Assembly (NCBI GenBank): GCA_963377175.1
Contig: CAUJNA010002791.1
Location: 1-64,000 of the forward strand
From: Effrenium voratum
Taxonomy: Eukaryota > Sar > Dinophyceae > Suessiales > Symbiodiniaceae
Reading direction: 5' to 3'
Length of the DNA stretch: 64,000 nucleotides
How positions within the stretch are numbered: position 1 is the first letter of the stretch; the number at the start of each line of letters is the position of its first letter. Shown one piece after another: positions 58,929-64,000 of this stretch. The translations under genes and the position numbers were made by a program. The notes below the pieces were generated by a model. That model was not told the DNA's origin and did not search any database. It saw only the letters and a list, made by a program, of their open reading frames with translations.

Positions 58929-61900
58929 TTGCAAGCTTGTCAAGTCTCGCCCATCCACTCCTCGAGGGACGGTGACCCAGACCTGGGTCAGGCTGCGTGG
59001 CTTCAACAAAAGGGTCTATCGCGCTATCGGGTCAGAGTGCAAAATGGTCCGCACTCCCGCCCAAGTGATTCAGCACCCCCGCAAAAGTGATCCGTCAACT
59101 CTTGGTCAGCAGTCAGCACCCCCGTCCAAGTGATCTCATGCAACACATGGTCAGGACCCGCGCTCAAGCGATCCCATCCAACACATGGTCAGCGGCAGCA
59201 ACCACACTCATACTTGCAGAAACTGCTATTCCCACATAGCAATACTACATAGCGCGATAGCCCCGCCACGACCTGCTGTGACAATTTGCAGGGTCGGGTC
59301 GATTCAGGATACTATACTATAACGCGCTATAGTATACAATCGTATAGTATACTATAGCATAGCATAGTACACGGTCAAAAGGGTACCCCGACCAGGTCCA
59401 TTCGTATCCAAGCCTTGAACCCTAAGGCTTGAGTCCGAGCGCTACATCCCAACTCGATAGTACTGTATGTAGAATCTATAGTATGCTATATTATAGGCCT
59501 TAAGCACGAATCCTTGAACTCGAGACCTTCACTGGTGGCTCCGGGTGATCTTGCTCCTGCAAGAAGAGGAGGATTCTGTAAGGGCGTCCAGGCCCCCTCC
59601 AAGCTGTAGGCAGCGCTTTATAGATCTCTTTGGCGCGCGTTGTAGTATCTGCGCAACGTGGTGAAAGTGTATGGCAGGAGTGCCAATTTTCCTTGTGGTG
59701 GTCCAGTTTTTAGAACTTGCAGTGGGGACTAGCATGTCTACATTTTGCTTGGAATGCTTGTTTCCGCGGACTTTTGTAATGGAGTTGATCTTTGTCCACT
59801 AGAGGAAATGCTTTCACACCTCACTGGTAGCATGGAATCTGTGTATCCCTTCTTAAATCTGATCAGACGTCGTCAGATGACTGCAGCTTGCCAGCTCAAA
59901 TAAAACGAGTCGGGGGCATCATGGGGGGGGGGGGTTAGCATATCTATATGTATGTACATAAATAAAGGTAAACACGTGATGGACTGCAAGCCTGTGTATC
60001 TTTGTGCGGAGTTCCATGGTTTGCACGCGCAGCTCGAGCCGCTCGCGCGTCTCAGGTCCAGGACCTCGAGGCGCGGCTGAGCCAGGCCATGGCCTCCATC
60101 GGCCAGGCGGGATCCAAGCGGCCAAGCGGAAGGCCTATGACTTCGCGGGCGGGATGGGCACTTGGAGCGTGGTAGGGAAGCGACACCGGCCGGTTAGCGG
60201 AGCAGTGCCACGTTTGTGTGCATGAGTGTCTTATCAAGTTTGTTGCTTCTGTAGGCTGATGGCTACTAGCTGCTCTGTGGACCATGGATGCCAGCCCATT
60301 GTGCTACCGCTCTACCATGTGTAGCAGACAAACTTAGCCCCCAAGATCCCTTTTTTCACTGAGCTCTTGCTGCCCAGCCAAGCCAAGCAGTCGAATTGCA
60401 ATGCAACAAGCAGTGCATCCTTAAACCGGCTTTGCGAAGCCAAGCTGCAACCTGCCGTTTGCGGATGGCGGCCGTTCACAGCTTCAAGCCAGGTGCCGCA
60501 GCCTCAGAATGACTTCCAGGTATGCTTCACTGTGGGAGGGGAATCTCTGATAGCGTTTTCCGAACGGTAGCTTTTGTGTGTGCGTCTGAAAAATAAAGCA
60601 GCAGGAGTGGCCAGAGGCCACCACAAAAGTCCCCATGGTTTCGCAAGGACCGGGTGGTGGTCAAAGTTCACCGGCACAACCCGGCGCACCACGAGGCTGC
60701 TGTTTGTGATGGCCTTCCCAGTGGCCTTTGCGTCCAGCAGTGTGGTTGGTGCGGGAAAGTGAGCACCCGCTTTGAATTTCTGAAGGGTTCGGATGCATCC
60801 TGACACAATGGCGTGTGAGGCGTCTTGTCTTTGCCCCACATGAGCTTCATTGCCATTTGAACAAGTGTCCATCATCACAGCGGATTTGCAGATTGCAGGA
60901 AGTTTCGGCCAACGTGCTGGTGCCATGCCCATTCCTAACACTTGGTTGTTGCATGTCGAAGGATTCCTCATTCCAATCCTCTTGGGATCCTTGCAGGCAT
61001 CCCGTATTCAGCTTGGTCTGTGATCACGTCTTGTTTCTGCCTGCTTGCCTCCTCTAGTAACTCTAGTACATACTGAAACTTCCTTTTCTTTCGTGCTGAA
61101 TACAAATTCGAGTTTCGAGCACTTCGATTTGGGTGTCTATTGTGCTCCATCGAAATGTGAACAGAAGATATGCTTTTGCTTGTTTGTCTCAAGATCTCTG
61201 CATGCCCTGCTCGCTGGGCTGGCTGTTTGGTTGGGCGCTGCTCCTTTGGTTTGGTCCTCCCAATCTCTGTTCAGACACTGAGACAGGAGTCCTACAAGGT
61301 TGGTGAGCATGGGGTGGTTCTCGAGGCAGGGCTATAGCATGAGTGAGTCAGCGCAGTGTCAAGACTTGCGGATATCAGGTTGAAGTAATTCGCATCTGTG
61401 TTGGTCATTCAACTGCCTAGAGTTCAAGTTCAATCTGACTGCCTCAGGCTCGTGATTTGCATGCGCCAATCCACCGTCATCGAATCCGGATTCTTTATTC
61501 ACCGTGAATCCGAAGCCCACTCTTGCGCATTTTGTGCCAGACGGAGGTGCCAGAGAGATCCACAGCTGTGCGGGTGCGACTGGATGGGCATAGCGGGTTG
61601 CAAGGCAACTACTTCAGAGCCGGGACCCTGAGATCCAGCGATGGGCTTGGGCTATCCTCTGAGAATTGAGCTGCCGGCACCTCCAATGCTGCCCGGCCAT
61701 ACCTTGCCTTGCTTGCTTGCGTGGCTTCTTGGTTTCGTGGTTTCTTGATTGGTTAGTTGGTTGGTCCGTCGGTCGGTCGGTCGGTGTTTTGGAATGCCGA
61801 CGCTTGTGCTGGTCGGTGTCTCATATTGTTTTTTCAGCGGTCCTTTGCCGATCTATCGTCATGCTTGATTGATGTTGGTACATTGATCCGCATTGAAGTG

Positions 61901-62174
61901 TGCTGACATGCTTGCCCATTTCGCTTTTCTCCGTCCACTCTTCCTGCTCTGCCTTCTTCTGCGATCCTTTGCCCTGCTCTGCTCTTCCTTTGTGCTGCAT
62001 TTGCTTAGACTATGTTTCTGGTGCTTCCCAGTCTGGCTTTGCCAGCCCTTCCTTGCCCCGCTTCCTGAATTGCAGCATTGCGTGGCATGTCTGGTTGATT
62101 TGTTTGTTTTGCTCGCGCAGCTCTGGGTCCAAAACCTTTGGTAGCTAGGGCATAGCTCATTCGGTATTGTCCGG
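58929..62174. other. Intergenic host DNA
   Basis: Contains AAGTGATC(C/T) and AACACATGGTCAG words (59060-59195) repeated three times, a palindrome-rich CTATAGTATAC cluster (59305-59370), a G run (59927-59936), a short coiled-coil-like stretch at about 60055-60130 (LEARLSQAMASIGQAG) and a GGTC microsatellite (61765-61785). No supported gene. Confidence 0.5.
59305..59370. repeat. TATAGTATAC palindromic cluster
   Basis: Repeated ACTATAGTATAC/CTATAGCATAG words capable of alternate hairpins. Related TAGTATGCTATA lies at about 59480. Confidence 0.75.
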
Positions 62175-62748
62175 ATGACGATTGTTTTTTCACGGCACAG
62201 TTTTGTTGTTCGATGGCGTCTACTGACGCTATGCTTGTTGCTTGTGGCACTTGTGCTCACTGCGGGCTGGATGTTTAAATTCGACTCTGCGTGGCCTTGC
62301 AACAAGTTCGACTGTGCAGGTCATTCGACAAGGCTGAGAGAACAGGTTCGTGTCATTGCACTGGACGGAGGCATTTTGCACGGTCCACCAAACACTATCC
62401 TGGCTTCCTCCCGAGCCTTGCGCCAGGGTGCCCATGAATTGAATGTTGACTTGGTGTGGAACCGGCTGAGTGGGCAGCTAGTGTGCACTCACAATTCCAC
62501 ACACTGGATCCCCATTCCGGGCTTCCCCACTTTGTCACAGAGTTTCACCCAAAGTGGCAATGCCACTTCCGAGCACTCGCCCCCGTGCCAGCACTTCCGG
62601 CACCAGCTGCTGCTCAGCGGGTTCTCCGCCTCCGACTTGCAGGGCTTAGGCCCGTGCCCACCGCAGCCCTTGACATCGGCCGCGGACTTCTTGGAGGCTT
62701 TTCCGGAGGTGGGGAGTTGTCCCACACCAAAAATCCGTTGGCTTCCCC
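62175..62748 (+). CDS. Membrane-anchored GDPD-like protein, first exon
   Basis: ATG at 62175. A basic start (RHSFVVRWR) is followed by a single transmembrane helix (LLTLCLLLVALVLTAGWMF), so a type II anchor. Then VIALDGGILHGPPNTILASS, ALRQGAHELNVDLVWNRLSG and QLVCTHN follow the layout of glycerophosphodiester phosphodiesterases (V-I-A-H-R-G, P-E-N-T, G-A-x-x-x-E-x-D, H-D). Catalytic residues are altered: HRG reads LDG, PENT reads PPNT, ExD reads NxD, HD reads HN. A later LTSAADFLEAFPEVGS fits the usual helix after strand 2. Coding character stops near 62748, presumably at an intron. A catalytically dead relative is my reading. Confidence 0.4.
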
Positions 62749-62759
62749 AGGCACCGCGA

Positions 62760-63135
62760 AGAGTTTCTTCTTTTGTGTTTGTGAATGTGCTTCAGACGTG
62801 GCCGTTTTTGCCCGTTTGGAGTGGAGGGCCATTTTTTCTTCGTTTTTTTTTAAAGGTTGTTTTTTGTTTTTCAGGGTGGGTGGCTTTTCGGCTTTTTGGC
62901 TTTTGTGGCTTTTACGTGGGTTTTTGTGGCTTTTGTGGCTTCTCATTTCGCATCCTCTGCATTCACAGTTCCTGTCTGTTTGTCTTTTCGAATCCTCTGC
63001 ATTGCCAGTTCCGCTGCGGCAGGTGGCTTTTTGGCTTTGTGGTTTTTGGCGGCTTTCTGGCTTTGGCTTTTCGCATCCAGCATCGCAAGTTCATCTCTCC
63101 AGTGCCCCCCGCCACCCCCCTTTCGATTAGAATGC
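62760..63135. repeat. TTTTTGGCTTTTGTGGCTT-type low-complexity DNA
   Basis: T/G-rich words GGCTTTT, GTGGCTTTT and CATCCTCTGCATT(C/G) repeated irregularly. Non-coding; long frames here reflect composition. Confidence 0.7.
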
Positions 63136-63470
63136 ACGCCTAATTGAATCATCACGTTTTCAATCATCATGCGACAGTTACTTTGTAGATTCTTTGCCTC
63201 TAATTGAATCATCACTTTTTCGATCATCATGGGGGGCGGCAGCCGCCCCCCCCAACCCCCCCGCTACTTTTTAGATTTTTTGCCCCTGACATGGGTATAT
63301 TTGTTTGGCCCTAATTGAATCATCACTTTTTCGATCATCATGGGGGGGGCTGCCGCCCCCTCCCAACCCCCCCGCGCCTTTAATTGAATCATCACTTTTC
63401 AGCCCCCCCCCCAACCCCCCCGCTGCTTTTAGGATTTTTTGCCCCTAATTGAATTATCACATTGAGACCA
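63136..63470. repeat. TAATTGAATCATCAC tandem repeats with C/G runs
   Basis: Five copies of (CC)TAATTGAATCATCAC followed by TTTT(C/T)(G/C)ATCATCATG, G runs and CCCCAACCCCCCCG. Unit length varies from about 45 to 90 bases. It lies just before the gag at the right edge and might be part of its upstream flank. Confidence 0.8.
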
Positions 63471-63477
63471 TTGATCT

Positions 63478-63497
63478 CCCGCAACATTTGGCTCAAG
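63478..63497 (+). other. Possible relict spliced-leader sequence
   Basis: CCGCAACATTTGGCTCAAG resembles the dinoflagellate trans-spliced leader, with the 3' part TTTGGCTCAAG exact and the 5' part degraded. Such relics mark genes copied from mature mRNA back into the genome. Short match, so chance is possible. Confidence 0.3.
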
Positions 63498-63766
63498 GCC
63501 CCTTTTGCATAATCACGACCATCCGAGCGTGAGGACAAAAGAGCCATTGCAGGCCGCTTACAGGATTATCCATCAGACAATCCACCAGGGACAATCCATC
63601 CTCCAATCATCCATTACTGGCATATTGGACTCTCTCCGGAATAGATCGGGACCAACAACGACCTCAACTACCACAGGGTTCCAGTTCCCTCCGGGGATAG
63701 GCACCTGGGGCAGTGGGCCTCAATTTGTGGTAGCGGAGCGGGTTTTCCGCAGAGATCCAAGGGAAG

Positions 63767-64000
63767 ATGTCATCAGATGGAGAAGGCTTCATGGAAGCCT
63801 ATACAAGTTTGGCAAAGCCGAGCTACACGGAGGAAACACCCAATTCATCGATGACCGCCAAGCAGCCGCCATCGTATGACGGAAAAGTCAGCTGGTTCAG
63901 GTATGAAGAACTCGTGGACGACTGGGTGACAATCACCACAGTAGAAGCAGCCCAGCGAGGTCCATTGCTTAAGAGCAGACTCACTGGAGATGCTTACATG
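63767..64000 (+). CDS. Copia-type gag, N-terminus (runs off right edge)
   Basis: ATG at 63767 (MSSDGEGFMEAYTSLAKPSY); 78 codons open to the edge, preceded by an in-frame stop at 63731. PPSYDGKVSWFRYEELVDDW, then VEAAQRGPLLKSRLTGDA, is the characteristic start of Gag in dinoflagellate Ty1/copia elements (P-x-Y-D-G-x-x-x-W-F...DDW...RGP-x-L-x-x-x-L). It would be the capsid precursor of the retroelement. The overlapping frame 63505-63879 is a shadow. The 270 bases upstream could be leader or LTR, but no terminal repeat can be tested inside this window. Confidence 0.65.
   Translation, partial: MSSDGEGFMEAYTSLAKPSYTEETPNSSMTAKQPPSYDGKVSWFRYEELVDDWVTITTVEAAQRGPLLKSRLTGDAYM

Overview
The window looks like nuclear DNA of a dinoflagellate. 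The evidence is a dinoflagellate-type LINE (RIGEAKNPGP leader, YVDN reverse-transcriptase motif, RNase H domain), copia-like gag fragments with CCHC knuckles, a multi-exon voltage-gated channel ending in an EF-hand, long (CA)n tracts and much low-density, repeat-rich DNA. Into this sit remnants of Polinton-like viruses (PLVs), which make up most of the recognisable coding capacity of the first 40 kb. No rRNA gene or CRISPR array was seen.

Layout. 1-11.75 kb: a GC-rich, nearly complete endogenous PLV. It has the N-terminus of a protein-primed DNA polymerase running off the left edge, a coiled-coil protein, a putative DNA-binding protein, a compact C5-type DNA methyltransferase, an unknown Cys-rich protein, a 1.8 kb GATC/GTCTC-dense tandem array, major capsid protein, a PPxY-containing virion-like protein, a small two-frame gene, an AT-hook protein, the minor capsid/penton protein, the packaging ATPase and a divergent D12-class adenine methyltransferase. 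Four or five of these genes carry small frameshifts, so the element is decayed or the assembly is imperfect. 11.7-13.6 kb: hairpin and 11-mer arrays. 13.6-19.09 kb: a frameshifted LINE whose poly-A abuts a second PLV relic (19.09-20.96 kb). 21.4-33 kb: Ala-rich ORF, repeat arrays, a foldback element, two gag fragments, and an NTPase-nuclease gene of RHS/Crinkler type preceded by ~286-bp tandem units. 33.1-38.7 kb: another DNA-binding-protein homologue and a third, scrambled PLV relic with an integrase tail. 38.75-39.56 kb: copia gag.

39.57-41.61 kb is a sharply AT-rich island from a different PLV lineage. It keeps an ATPase N-terminus, a C5-type methyltransferase homologous to the GC-rich one, and small genes, three of them behind a TCTAARTA motif. 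From 41.75 kb on the DNA is host-like: a channel gene (about 47.6-53.8 kb), a (CA)n tract with a 100-N gap, an intronless secreted glycosidase-like gene (58.0-58.9 kb), a membrane-anchored GDPD-like exon (62.2 kb) and the start of another gag at the right edge.

The PLV genes form the usual sets: genome replication (polymerase, DNA-binding protein), genome modification (two methyltransferases of different chemistry) and virion building (capsid, penton, ATPase, accessory virion proteins). The same protein families recur in up to four places, implying repeated insertion or duplication of related viruses in this genome.
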